Part shown: piece by piece, positions 12,826 to 25,184 of the stretch
Layout of the letters: the number at the start of each line of letters is the position of its first letter
How positions within the stretch are numbered: position 1 is the first letter of the stretch
Origin: Phoenix dactylifera
Lineage: Eukaryota > Streptophyta > Magnoliopsida > Arecales > Arecaceae
NCBI RefSeq assembly: GCF_009389715.1
Contig: NC_052399.1
Span: 21,414,646-21,478,645, forward strand
Direction of reading: 5' to 3'
Length of the DNA stretch: 64,000 nucleotides
Translations under genes and position numbers: made by a program
Notes under the pieces: model-generated
Seen by the model: only the letters and a program-made list of their open reading frames with translations
What the model was told of the DNA's origin: nothing
Databases searched by the model: none

Positions 12826-13604
12826 TTTTTACGATGCAAACTGTTGCATTGCGAATTACACATATATCAAAGCACGCCGCATGGATCTCATCAAAACAAT
12901 TCTTGAATCGAGGATGGTTCGAGCTTGAATCAAATCGTACGTTGATTCAAGCTTGCAAGCTTGGATTAATATTTAGTTGATAAATTTAAAAGATAAATAA
13001 AATATAATAATTAAAGCTTTAGTTCAATGATTTATTATTTTTATAATATAGGATATAATATAAAATATTTTAAAATCTTATCGAACCAATTTTTTGCTTG
13101 GTTTTTAAAATTAAATTTAAGCTTTCTTTGTTGGTTCAAGCTTAGTCACACTTGAGTCAAGGCTTTCTCCAGCTGTTGCATTTGTTTGGGGGACCTAGTG
13201 CAAAATACTACCATTATTCAAGATTGGTATAAAATAAAAGTTTCTTATGTTATTTAGCTTTGAAAAAAAAGATAAATTTGTTCAGATGAATTGAGATTTA
13301 ATTAACTGCCTGGGCAAAAGCAATAATTGCCTTCCCTCGGGGGAAAAAAAAAACAATGACTGCCCAACAAACTTAAGAGAAAGGGCCACTGATAGATATT
13401 TGCTAAGAAAAACTCTGAAATTTTGATTTTTAAGGATGTTTCTCGTCAAGTAACGTTACAGGCCCCAGCCATGACACGTTCAACTGAAAAAAAAGGGGAA
13501 AAAAGGAATATTCTAAATGATGAGCACACGTGTGTCATGGTGCGAACAATGCTATCGCACGGGACATTGAAATTATTAATATTTTTTCTCTTTTTGGCAT
13601 GAAC

Positions 13605-14350
13605 ACTTCCAACCCGAGACTCTAAAAACTCATTCGAACTCATCTGGTTCTTATTTTTTTTTCTTATTAAAGTATTTTTTTGAAAAGCTAATATCTGCAC
13701 CTATGATATTTAAAAAATAATTTTTATATATTTGGTTGACTATAAAAAATTAGCTTAGAGTATATTTTCTCAAAAAATTATATAAAATATATCTGTTATA
13801 ATTAAGTAAAAAAATCTACCGTAATTTATCTAAACTCAAACATTTTTTAAAAAATAATTTTCAGCTAGTAAAAATTGATTTTTTCATATTTTATTCATTT
13901 TATTTTGAGAACTTAAATTACATATAAGATATTTTTTTATTATTTTTGTTGATCGAGAATTTCTGCTATTCTCGAGAAATGTCCAATTTCTTATCTCTTA
14001 ATGCTCCTTTATTTTTTTTGGACTCATTTGGTTCACGAAAAAACTTTTATTCATTAGAATACTTTTTTTGAGAAGATGATTTCTGAGAACATGATGTCTA
14101 TTTTAGCATGTTTGGTTGATCATGAAAAAGTGGTACATTATAGAGTGGCTTATGTTTTGTTGAGCATCTATTTTTCCAAAAAAGTTGCATGAAATACTTA
14201 TACTTTTTCGGAAAAAAAAGACATTACCCATGAATTTTGATAGCTTAAGAGTATTTTTTTTTAAAAACTCCAATTCTCAATCGATGAAAAAGTAGCTTTT
14301 CCATATTTTTTATATTTTTTTATAAAATATAAAACTCCAATTCTCAATCT
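13605..14350. repeat. Two diverged direct copies of an AT-rich repeat
   Basis: Copy 1 begins near 13630 (ctcatctggttctta…aaagtatttttttgaaaag…tttggttgactataaaa). Copy 2 begins near 14025 (ctcatttggttcacg…gaatactttttttgagaag…tttggttgatcatgaaaaa). The order of phrases is conserved while the sequence between them has drifted. This looks like an old MITE family with two neighbouring insertions or a local duplication. Confidence 0.4.
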
Positions 14351-14583
14351 ATACTTTTTTTTTGCAGATAACATAGAAACAGTTCTTAATCACTGTATAA
14401 ATTATAATCAGATAATGGTCTTACATATCCAGTAAACTATTATCCCTTTATCCCTGGTGGGAAATGATCTGGACAGAGATATTTCCATTATAATTATTAT
14501 CATAATTGCTTAAAAATACTTAATACATATGAATTGCTTGCAAACTTGAGCTGCTGCCTTTTTTTTTAGTCATCAGGGCTAAT

Positions 14584-15943
14584 GTCCCAAAGTTGAATGA
14601 ATGAATGTAGATGATGTCTTTGAGCGAAAAACCGGCATTGCAAAAGCTGTGGAAAATGAACTTGAGAAGGTACTTAATCTGTAGTTTATTTAAACTTTTG
14701 CTCCAATCAATGACTAATTGAGTGTAAGCTTCTGTGCTAATCTGTTGTGCAGGCCATGTCAACATATGGGTACAAGATGGTGCAAACACTCATTGTGGAT
14801 ATTGAGCCTGATGAGTGAGTTAAGAGAGCTATGAATGAGATAAAAGCAGGTAAGTCTGCTATTTGTTGGCTGGGAGTGTGGATTGCGCAAAATGTTTGTC
14901 TTAACATTTGCATCTATACTTGCTGCAAATAAGTTTGACCTGCAAATTTAAGCAGATGTGTCTTTTTCCTTATGAATCATAAGTTATAGAGAACCAGCTA
15001 CATGCTTAACAGTTCATATTTGCTTTGTAAAGAATTTGCTTGCATGTTAGTGACCACTGTGACACTGGCTGCTGACAACTGATGTATGTTTGCAAATGTA
15101 GTTTTAATTGCAATAGGCATCAAGAAAACTAGTTATCCTTGGGATTTCCATTTCTGTTATTCCTTTTTTTCTTTCATGCATTCAAGAAAACAGCAACCTT
15201 TGCTTGGAAAATTTTATTTCTCTTCATAAAATATACAACAATAAAAATATGGAAATCCCTGCCCAAGAATCTGTTAACATAAACTGACAATTGTATGACA
15301 ATTACCTGCTCTAAACCATGGTCGGTCAGAATTGAAATGGATGCTAAACACTCTGGTGGTAGTTTTAGAAGTGTTAGAATTTCATATGATTTCTATTAAA
15401 TCATTCCCCACCTCCGGATTCTTTTTAACTGTATTATTAATTGCTTAAACAGCTGCTAGGATGAGGCCTGAGGGTGTCAGGGTGGCAGCTAATGAGAAAG
15501 CTGAAGCTGAGAAGATACTGCAAATCAAGCAGGCTGAAAGTGATGCAGAATCCAAGTACTTAGCAGGGCTGGGCGTAGCACGACAATTGCAGGCCTTTGT
15601 GGATGGTCTGAGGAATAGCATTCTTGCTTTCTCAGGAAGTGTGCCTGGAACCACAGCAAAAGATGTTTTGGACATGATTCTAGTTACCCAGCACTTTGAA
15701 ACCATGAAGGAGATTGGCGCATCCTCAAAGACTTCATCTGTGTTTATTTCACATGGGCCTGCGGCCGTAAAGGACATTGCTTCTCAGATAAGAGATGGAC
15801 TCCTCCAGGCTAATACAAGTCAGCGAAGTGGTCTTGAGAAGCAATATAGGCCAATGCAGAGGCATGGAACATACTATTTCAGAGAAACTTTGGGGAATAA
15901 ACATGTGGATATCTTGCTGGCTGCAGCGAATATTTTGGTCTAG
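14584..15943 (+). pseudogene. HIR1: Hypersensitive-induced reaction (HIR, SPFH/prohibitin) pseudogene, 5' truncated
   Basis: Three exon remnants keep the order and introns of an HIR gene. Remnant 14584-14669 gives VPKLN, then DVFERKTGIAKAVENELEK. Remnant 14753-14849 gives AMSTYGYKMVQTLIVDIEPD. Remnant 15453-15943 gives the C-terminal region with [53 protein letters not shown] and [11 protein letters not shown]. Retained introns show it arose by DNA duplication, not retroposition. Damage: about 8-11 extra bases after VPKLN shift the frame, an in-frame TGA lies at 14816-14818 where the family has Arg or His, and an MRPEG-like change replaces the usual AARLR. The SPFH N-terminal exons are missing. 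The last exon alone stays open to a stop at 15941-15943. Working HIR proteins are N-acylated membrane proteins that gather around immune receptors. A short transcribed remnant cannot be excluded. Confidence 0.85.
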
Positions 15944-17600
15944 TAGGAGAAACTAATAGCTTATACTGGAGCCATGATGCTGTCACTTTGTGAAATCTGA
16001 GATCGGTCAAAGAAGCAATTATAGTTCATGAAACCTTATAGTTGCCATATTTTTCATGATATTGAGCTCATGTTTATTACCTCTTTGTATCTCATGCTCA
16101 GTACCGCTCAAGTTATGCATTTGTTCTCATTGGCTGGATGATTTAATGAGAATGACACAAATATTTACAAGTCACTCTACAGTTACAAATTTCAGAGTCC
16201 AACCTGCTACCAGATGAAATTTACAGGGAGTGAGATCACTGTATGAGGATCTTGTCATGATGCTGTCATCCCCAATGCTTCTCAGTTTTTTTCAACTATC
16301 AGCTCAGCTCCCATTAAGAGGAGCAGCCCAAATGTGTGATCTACTGCATGAGTCAACCACTGATTGTGGCAAGGTTAACTTGATTACGGGTTACAGTTTC
16401 ACTTCAGAAAGGTCAAGCTAACACAGTTAGCAGTGGATATTGAAAACAAGTTAGATCTGCCTTGCTTGATAATGTGGTTAAATGGAATATTTTAACAAGA
16501 ATTTTTTTTGGGACATGGTAAATATTCACAGTTAACCCACGACTAAATAGATAATAAAATCAGAAAAAAAAATATAAATAGACATGGATGATATATTGAC
16601 AGATCAAAGATGTAATGCTGGGTTCAACTACCGGCCATTCGCTAGTCCCAGCACCAGGGAGTCTGTGATGCATGCGTGCTCTGATATTCAATAACCATTT
16701 GCGGCCTGCCTCTGCACTTCAGAAGAAACTATATGGAAGTTTTTAACAGGAATTTGCAGGCACATTCTATTATTGGATCCTGCGAGCCATGAGCAACTTC
16801 ACAGGCGACAGCTATTTTCAGGCAGAAATAATACTAGCATTGCATAATATTTGTGGGTTCTACCAAGTTAATAACCTTTTTGCATAAAGCCATCCCCATG
16901 CCTGAAAGTAGAATCAGGTCAATGTTTACAGTGTTTAAGTCGCCTTGCAGAAAGCCGTGCTGCGTCTTGAAGTTTACCATCTTACGCAGCAGAAGCATAC
17001 CCTATCATCATAGCACAGCAACCCAATCATGTGAAGATAAGCACTCAATTCCACGATATATATACAAAACATTCCAAACAAGTACTTGAAACATCCATTT
17101 TTCCTTTCCAGTTAAATATAAATCTTTAGAACATTCACACATAACCTGGGAACTATGTTGTGTGCATTATTGTTGTAGTGAATATTTCAAAGACTGACCT
17201 AGAAAAGTGCAGGAGCCCTCGCCAGAGCAAAGATCAAAGAGCTCCTTTGAATGGCACACCATATGTATTGCTGCCAGTAAGCTTCTTGCAGCCTATAATA
17301 AACTTCAAAGCTTAAGGAATCATATTTCCACTTCTCTTGTGGTTGTAAATGCAATCTGTAATGTGACTAATGTCCATTGACCGTGTTGCATCCCCATGAT
17401 ACAAGTTCCTTACAATCCCACCAAATTAACAAACCTAAATAACTCAATTTATATAAACAAGAGAACTCAATTTTTGATAACCAGGAACTATTCTTATTAT
17501 ACAGTCTCACCAAAAAACATGAGAAGCTCTTCATTGCAGACTGCACAATAAAGAGCACTGCAAAGCAACCATGTAACAGCTGCATTTAAATGAGGACTAA
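15944..17600. other. Spacer between the HIR relic and the phosducin-like gene 3' end
   Basis: No gene recognised. The open frames here (for example near 16230-16420 and 16853-17089) lack family motifs and biased composition. The right part should include the 3' UTR of the minus-strand gene ending at 17601. Confidence 0.5.
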
Positions 17601-20220
17601 TCACTCATCACTAGAGTACTCATCCTCTTTATCTTCATGTTCTGTGACAACTTTCTCTATGAACTTCTTTCGAATTCCTTTTATGACAGCCTTCTTTGAT
17701 GGATCGCTCCCACTCTGACCATCATTGAGCACTGGATCAGACTGGCAAAGGGTTAAAGCAACAGCTGGAGGGAAAAAAGAAAAGATCTTAGTAATAAATC
17801 AATAGATCATGAACAGCTTTGCAAGCAACTTCAGATGCACAAATTGGTTGTCTGACAACATGCTTTTAATAGCAGAAACTAGGCATATGTTCCACTCCAA
17901 ACTACAATGGAAGATGTAGGAATTGAAAAATGCAGTGGTCTGGTGATATAGCATAAGAACTTGTGGTAAAATCAGCAGGTAATGTTCCAATGAAGGTGAT
18001 GCTTAAACTAATCTCTGATGTGGAAATTCAAGTCCAAGCACAGGAACAGATTCAAGATGCATCAACAAGAACATGAACAATTAGTCTCATCCCATAGTTA
18101 TAGGTTTGGCTCTAGAACCTACACAATAGTTTCAAGGTTATTTATGTGTATTTATATGTATTTTTTAATGGAGAGCATGTATGTAATTTTTCAATGAATT
18201 TGATGAGATTTTAGCTTTCTACTGGCTCATTCGACGCTTTCTTCTTCTAAGCAGATTCTCTTAACTTGTTTATGAATTACCACTAGTTGCAATACATGCC
18301 AATCAGGTATATTGTTGACAAAGTTAAATAAACAACACATAGTTTATATTCACCGACAAAGCACATTGCTAGATCATGCTAGGCGGACATCAAATAATTT
18401 ATGCAGATGAAAACCTCGAAACAAATACATGAAGTTTAGTCTCTAAAATGATAACCTGTCAAGGATGATTCCTTTTAGTTTTGAGCTGAGCCTATTATGA
18501 AAATTTCACTCATCGTTTCATAGATGTCTCTAAAGCAAATAAAGAAGCCATTAGAATAAGATAACATTCATTATTTTGTCACATCATGGGAACTTTTTTT
18601 ATACATCAGCCAAGATTATTTCATCTCTTCTTTCCTATCTTATAATGGGTTTTCCACTCATTGAATATCAAGATCAAAGCATCAAATGATAGTTGACCGT
18701 GTTTTTACCACATCAGCCGATATCTCCAAGATTTTATATTGGCTGATAACATCTGGATCAGTTAATTGCTTTAGAAATTATTCAGACTTCCATCTTGACT
18801 CAGAAAAACCAGTATCTTGGTTCATTTCAGTAATAGACCCACTCAGATTGCCGAGTTATTACTACTTATATATTTCAAATTTAATATATAGATGATTTTG
18901 ATCAAAAATAAAAAATAAAACAGTACAAGCCTACAATATGGAGTTAACCTCAGAAAACATCTGTCCTAAATCAAATGGCTATTACAAGCATAAATGCCAC
19001 AAAAACGCATCAAGTTCTTTGACATGCAAAGTAGGTGCGGCTGAAAAATCTCCATTCATAACAGTTGCACGGGTTACCTTCAGGCGTGCATCTCCGAGCA
19101 CCAAACTGATGCAACCCTACATAAGTTCCTTTAACTGCACCATTGTTGTAAACCAAAACAGTTGGGAGGTTGCGGTCTGGGTAGTTCGGAATGCAATCCG
19201 TGGAGATTATCTTTACAAATTTTGTTGCAGGGTATCTGGTAGCCAGTTCTTCCAGGCAACGCAACAGTATCCCACATTCTGGTATTCTGCCATCCAAATT
19301 ACAGAACCAATCCAAAAAAAGGTAAACACCACAAAGAAATAGTACAAATAAATGCGGCGAAACAAAAGAATAGTTGTGAAATAGATAGTCTTCATAGGCA
19401 TAGGAAATACTACACATTGACCCAGCACCAAATTTTGACAAGTTTGCCGATCACTGGCATCCGACTGGCAAAGAATAATTCGCAGATAATAATGAACAGA
19501 TTTTATTTCTAAACAACCTGCAAATGCTCTTCAGGCTATCACAGTTGAATTCGAGTTGGGATGAAAAATTTACTGGTTGACAATAAGAAACACTCACAAA
19601 AAAGAAAAAAAAGTTGTGGCTTTAATCAAGAGTTCATCAACGAGAGGGAATCAGCCAAGAGAGAAAGCTTGAAATCTCCCCAAAACCAAATTTTTAAACA
19701 ATAAGATAGAAGAGAAGCCCTAAAATTACCCATCCTTGTAGAGGAACACGACGACCCAGACATCGGGCGGCGCCTGCGAGACCTCCCGAACGAAATCCGA
19801 TCCGGAGATGGGGACCACCGACCCGAACCGCGAAATCCTGGCCTCCTCTCGCATCTCGGCCAGCCTCTTCTTCCTTCACCACAGCCAAACCACAGGAAAC
19901 CGTACAATACATTCAAAGAGAAAGGATCGACGGCGAAACAAAATAACCCTAGGAGGAGAGGAGGAGAGGAGAGGAGATTACCTGTACTCCTCGAGGAATC
20001 GGTCGTCATCGAGATCGAGATCGTCGTCAAGCTCTTCAAGGGTGCGTTCGTCGATCCAGGCCTTGGATTTGGGCTGGAGGTCGGGGTCCTCGGCAGGGAC
20101 GAAGGGAGGGGGTTTGAAGGGCTCGGGCTTGGGGGGCAGGTTGCCGAGCTTCCGCTGGATGTCGTCCCACTGGGTGCTCGCGCCCTCCACGTCCTTGTAC
20201 ACGAAGTGGTAATCCGCCAT
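17601..20220 (-). CDS. Phosducin-like protein, PDCL2/3 (viral IAP-associated factor) type
   Basis: Four exons on the minus strand: 20220-19982, 19873-19730, 19286-19078 and 17764-17601. They sum to 756 nt (251 aa), all GT-AG and in phase. The start is MADYHFVYKDVEGASTQWDD, followed by an acidic stretch EELDDDLDLDDDRFLEEYRK. The thioredoxin-fold domain (about residues 85-225) includes FGSVVPISGSDFVREV, DVWVVVFLYKDGIPECG, YPATKFVKIISTDCIPNYPD and LPTVLVYNNGAVKG, then RRCTPEG and LCQSDPVLNDGQSG. The acidic C-terminus ends DEYSSDE. There is no CxxC redox pair, as expected for the phosducin class. Family knowledge: these cytosolic proteins act as co-chaperones with the CCT chaperonin in actin/tubulin or G-beta folding. 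The role in plants is inferred. The gene is divergent from SSRP1, 5 kb away. Confidence 0.93.
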
Positions 20221-23170
20221 GGCTTCCTCTCTCTCGCGATCTCTCCGGAGTCTGGAATGGGGACAATCGGAGAGGAAGCTCAAAAGCGGAGGAGGCGTGG
20301 GAGCTCCGAGATCTCCAATTATCTAACTTGGGTCGGACGATTTCGAGATCTACAATATCTAACTTGGATCAGACGGCCAAACGCTTTTGATCTAGTTTGA
20401 TGCGCTTCGGCTTCGCTCGAGGGCAGGCGATTACGCTCTTTTAAGGGGCTATGCATAAAACTGCTTAAACTATATTTAAGCTGGTGTCGTCAACCGGCTC
20501 GCCGGGTCTGGTTCAGATTTAGCCCAAACACTTCTCTAGGTAAACCGTGCCTCCGGGAGTTGTTCAGATTTAGTTCGAGCACTTCTCTACCTAAAGCTAG
20601 GGAGCCACATCTAGCTTTTATTATATCTACATATAATAATTTATAAAATCTGTACTTACATCTAGTTAAATTAACAATATTAATAAAATTATTTATCTCA
20701 TGTAAAAAAGCCGAAATTGTCTTAAGTGGGAGGAAGATATATATATTTTCTTAACTTCGTGGATAGTTGTTATGTCACTTAAGATTATTTTAGTTATTTT
20801 TAAAAAAAAAATTAACACAGTATTTAGGTTCCATTTAAGATTAATAGTTCGACTGACATTCTCAAGTTATGGAATAAAATATTGAATAGAAATAAACCTA
20901 TAGGGATAAGCATAAATTTTTTGAACTATTGGATGTAAATATAATTTCTCCCTAATCTTACATAGATTTTATTGTAATTTACTCCTATTATTGTGATTTA
21001 AAAATTGCAGTTGCTCTTTGCTACCATATCGTAGTTTCTTCTTTAAATTAACCACATCATGTATTTGAGAAGCAGTAGAGCAGTCCAGTACCTCTGGTCA
21101 AGCAAGAAGCTATGAAGCAGTAGAGCTCATGGTAAAATTTCCAAAGAGTTGAGATCCCTGACCAGTTCCATGAAGGAACCGAATCTTGGCGACCATGATT
21201 CTGTTGAAACACATTAATTCTAAACTTGTCTTAGTTGGTAATCATGAGATGCTACGTGTTCGCCAGGTTGTCTCAGATATGTCATCTGAAGTGGGAGAAA
21301 TTTTAGTTTTTGGTCTCAAGCGCTCTTCAGATATCTGGCAAAGCACAGGATAGAAAAGCAGGTTAGGAGCAACTGCACTAAAAGCATAGAGCTGCTGAAT
21401 GTGATGGAGATGCAGCAGATGCCATTGGTCCTGATGCATGCCACTGGCTTTTATTTTGAAAAAAAAGAGAGCATGGTTTTACATCTGGATCATCACCTTG
21501 TCTACCAATCTATGGGGCTGGCTGCAACTAGATTTCCAGACAGCCTTACTAAGAGGAAATCTGCTTGTCTGCATGACTCTGTTTTAGTTTTTCCTTCTCG
21601 TTTTTCTGCTGGTCCTTCTTTACTTGGTCATATTTTTCGGATGGCTTTAATTTTGTTTCATTTTATTTTTTGTTCCTTTGAATGCATTTGAGGTATCCTG
21701 TTCATGATTATTGTTTCCATTTTTGTTTGTGATCACAATGATCATCAATCTAGGCACTGTCTTATCAAGATTCAATGCATTATCAACTGCTGCTTGCATG
21801 ATAATATCCTTGTGAAGCTTAGGCGATGTCAGCGCCCTTGATGCATTCCTAAAAATTCTTAGCAGGATCAAGTTCTTTTCTGAATGATATAACAACCTCT
21901 ATAGGAATTGCTTTGAAAGTAGAATTAAAGCCTAGTCTCATTTGTGATAGAAACTATCTATACAGCTTCTAGTGAAACAGATTAGTTTCTCAAATGTCTG
22001 ATTATGATGGCATGCTTAGTAATAGGCGCTTGCAACATTTTCAGAAGTGTTTACACCATAATTTAAACTTTGGATATAGTGCACATTGGTGGCATCCAAG
22101 ATGTTAGTCTTGCTGTCCTCTTCTCAACCTTGCATGTTGTTAGGTCTAATCAAGTTGGACTAAACAATAGGGGCCTTCTTAGGACAGGACCTTGGATAGT
22201 AGGACTTGTTATGATAGAGGAAAATATTGATGGAAGTTCTGCTGATTGTTCTTTGGATTAAGAACTTGGGTTCTATTCTTTTTTTACGATTAGTCTTTTT
22301 TTTATCCACCCTCTTTCAAACTTTGTGGTTGAGCATACGGAGAACTCTTGTACTTAATGCATGCCATCCCAATAGTCATTAGCATTTTCACATGATCTTC
22401 ATTTGACTCGCATGCATATTATTCTTGCAGTCTTATTTAACTTCATCTTCCCAAATTTTCATGCATGCATGAAGAATGTTAAAGACATTCTCAATCTACT
22501 ATTTCGTATGGTTAGTTCACATAAATGAATTCGATTTCTCTCTAAGAACAAGACCTGAAACCCAAGTTTTCCCTACAATTTTACTTAGCTGGAAGATTTT
22601 TATATGCTAAAAATGGGTGACTACAATATTTAGTTGTATATTTAGGTGGTAAGCTGTTGGAATCCTTGCAGCTTGCAATGCTCATCAGATGACTTGGAAG
22701 TGCCTTGATAGCTCTGCATGAACCGAGATGCCTAACCTGTTGCAAATGTTGTGCATCAACTTATATAGATATCATGTTTTGTGTTTTTATGTGGTGAGAA
22801 TTTACTGGCTAAGTCTAAGGCTTATTTATTGTTATCTTAAAATTTAGTAAGTACCCTTTACATTTTGAGCTCTTCGAAAATTTCAAACCTTTTCATTCAC
22901 TGGAGTTTGGCAAAGCTGCTTATATCCAAATATACCTTATCAAGCTAGTAAAATCTTTTAATAATGATAATAGAAAGCCAGTTCAATTCCTCCTCCCTTC
23001 ACATAGAAATCTGTCTATGGCCTCCTTTGTTCTTTTTTTATTTTAAAAAACTAAATTTAAGGTTAAAAATTTTTGAGAAAGTTTTGCAAGAAAATATAGT
23101 AACTTTTAAATTTAAAAAGTTGATACAAAATTTTAAGGCTAGGATAAAATTTTCCCAGGCTCTTCTGCAG

Positions 23171-23837
23171 TAGCTCGCCAACCCACAATATGATCAAGTT
23201 CTGAATAAAATTTGCATGAAATTATAATTAGCTTATTTTAGAGTATAACTAGTATAAAATAAAACTTGCATCGGTCTTGTACAAGCTTGTTATCTCTATA
23301 CTATCTTTGTTTATTATGCTCTAACAAGTTTAGTTTTGGTTATTTATACTGCATATAATTCTTGTGATGTATTTTCTGAACTCTGCCCTTAAAGTAAATC
23401 CTACTCAAAACTTATATAAAAGGTACTAAAAACTGTTGCAAGTTTTTAGTATATGAACATGGTAAGGCAAAAAAAAATCTAGTTGGAGGGCTAGTGGCAT
23501 CCTTCCACACTAGCTCACCAACCCATTGGTCCAGGTTGTACAAGTGTTAAATGAAATTTTCACGAGGTTGTAAATAGTTGAATTAAAAATATTATTAGTA
23601 TAACAGAAAACTTACATAGACCTTGAGCAAGTTAGTCAATATGTTAGCTCCATATTGTACTTGTTTATCGTGCTCTAACAAGTTCTGATATTTATTTATT
23701 TATTTATTTATTTATTATTGAATAATTCTATGAAGCAGTTATCATTTTAGGTGTGTTTTCAAATGCTATCTTTTACAAATATGTATAAATTCGATTCAAA
23801 ATTTATGTAGAAAGTATTAAAAATATGCAAGTTGTCA
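23171..23837 (+). repeat. Diverged tandem pair of about 300 bp
   Basis: Copy 1 is about 23171-23442 and copy 2 about 23511-23837. Shared ordered phrases are tagctc(g/a)ccaacccat/c, 'gctctaacaagtt', 'cttgtttat(c/t)', '…tcaaaa(c/t)ttat(a/g)ta…' and 'gcaagtt'. Copy 2 has a (TTTA)n expansion at about 23690-23716. No coding capacity. Confidence 0.55.
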
Positions 23838-23860
23838 ACACTAATAGAACTGTTCAAATG

Positions 23861-24720
23861 TCAGGCGGCCTACCAGCTCCGCTCAAGCCCAATGTGTTTC
23901 GGACATGTCTGGGCCGGGGTTTTAAGCTCGGTAGATCAAGTTGGGCTAAAAATTTGAGCTTGCTCATTAAATGAGCCAAGCTATTGTCTTGGCCCGAATC
24001 TAGAATATATATAAATAGAAAATATATTACAAGTGGATGCCCTAGCTCATCATTAGTCTTTACTTCTCACCACGATAGTGCCTCCGATCATTGAGCATTG
24101 TCCGACGATCTCTCGATCTCGTCAAGAGTCTCTAGGTCCTCAATGCTAGGATCGATCTGCTTCGGTGGCTTCTCACTTCCTAAGAGGATCAATGACAAAA
24201 GGATTGACGGCTTGATCGGGTCTCCACCAAGGAAGTGTAGACCGTCGGTGCTGAGGAAGATGCAAACTCCCACTGTCTTGTCCGGTCCCACACCCTCCTG
24301 GTCTCCCACCTCCACGTTGTTGCCTTACCTCCTCTAATCCTTTGCCCACCTCCGCCTCTTTAGCAAGCTTCGTGACCTCATGTCCCACATTGCTGACCGG
24401 CTTAACCTCGCCAAGGCCATTGATATGCATTGCGAGATCAAGCGTAGCCTTGTCGGCATCTCCGTTGTTGAGGACGAGACACTAGCAACAGGCTCTCATT
24501 CGAGGCCATGAAGACTTCTTGCAGATCTAAGATGCAGACAAGACGATAAAAGCCCAAGGATCAGCCTAAAAGTTCGAAGTCTGATAAATATCAGCTCAAG
24601 CCTAGAATGTAGGCTCGAGAGTCCGGCCGAGTTCGGATCTAATTAAATTAAGCGATAAATTAGGCCGAACTCTAGCTTGAACCCAATCTGTCCTGCTTGT
24701 TGAGCGGATCTACATGCCAG
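23861..24720. mobile_element. GC-rich block with short inverted ends, possible non-autonomous DNA transposon
   Basis: This is a GC-rich island within AT-rich spacer. The left end carries agctccgctcaagc (23875-23888). The right end carries the inverse, gcttgttgagcggatct (24695-24711), with 11 of 12 core bases matching. Pilgrim phrases such as 'gagcttgctcattaaatgagccaagc' recall hAT-type MITE ends in plants. The middle (24090-24480) stays open on both strands for about 80 aa and looks formerly coding (SKLRDLMSHIADRLNLAKAI). I could not name it. No target duplication was found. Confidence 0.4.
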
Positions 24721-25023
24721 TATAGACGTGGCATGAAAATCTAACTTTATATTTGTCCAATTTTTAAAAAAATTGTATGCAAAGTGAAAAAAATTATAAC
24801 AAATACTGAATTTGAAACATAAAAAGTAGTGTATGTTCTTATGATATCCACAAAATCTTAAGAGTATTAAGATATTATTGAAAATAAAGAAAGCTTCGTT
24901 TGGAAGAAAAATGGCGGCAAAGAGACCTAGCAACACAAATCTGTTCGTAACCGTCGATGCAACATGTGTCGCCGGCCCACCGCCTTGTCTTCTGTCTTTC
25001 CCTAGCCTTCTCTCCCCTACGGC

Positions 25024-25031
25024 TATAAATA
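25024..25031 (+). promoter_or_regulatory. SSRP1: TATA box of SSRP1
   Basis: TATAAATA lies in a short GC-rich stretch, 160 bp upstream of the start codon at 25185. The intervening leader is purine-rich (gagagcgagagcgagag), as is common in plant 5' UTRs. Confidence 0.6.
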
Positions 25032-25184
25032 CCCCCGGTGTGAGCGAGGCAGGAGATGTCTTGGCGCTGGGATCTGCGTGGAGTGAAGCCGGGCAAAGAG
25101 AAATCTTGAGAGAGCGAGAGCGAGAGCTCAAACAAAGGAGAAGAGGAGGAGGGAAAGAAAAATCCTCCCTCGCCTCCGGAAGCG

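Larger units (their letters stand above)
12131..14583. other. Spacer between the FLO7-like gene and the HIR relic, AT-rich repeats
   Basis: The first 280 bp hold the FLO7 upstream region and a GC-rich patch (12300-12410) ending in a GGTTCGACC motif, similar to a tRNA B box, with no clear A box. From 12.4 kb it is very AT-rich. It includes an inverted-repeat-like block (12425-12825), a stretch of ttcaagctt motifs (12900-13170) and a pair of related repeats (13605-14350), listed separately. No gene was seen. Confidence 0.55.
20221..25023. other. Divergent intergenic spacer, repeats and no convincing gene
   Basis: The spacer lies between the start codons of the phosducin-like gene and SSRP1. 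At 20506-20600 the phrase 'ttcagatttag…cacttctcta' occurs twice. Around 21242-21439 (minus) there is an open frame, QQLYAFSAVAPNLLFYPVLC, with gene-like composition; I do not recognise it. Between 21450 and 23160 nothing stands out. A diverged direct repeat (23171-23837) and a GC-rich repeat-like block (23861-24720) are listed separately. The SSRP1 promoter occupies the right end. Confidence 0.5.

Noticed and set aside
19808-20212. 134-aa plus-strand frame
   Set aside because: Antisense of exons 1 and 2 of the phosducin-like gene; Ser/Arg-rich only by reverse reading of acidic codons.
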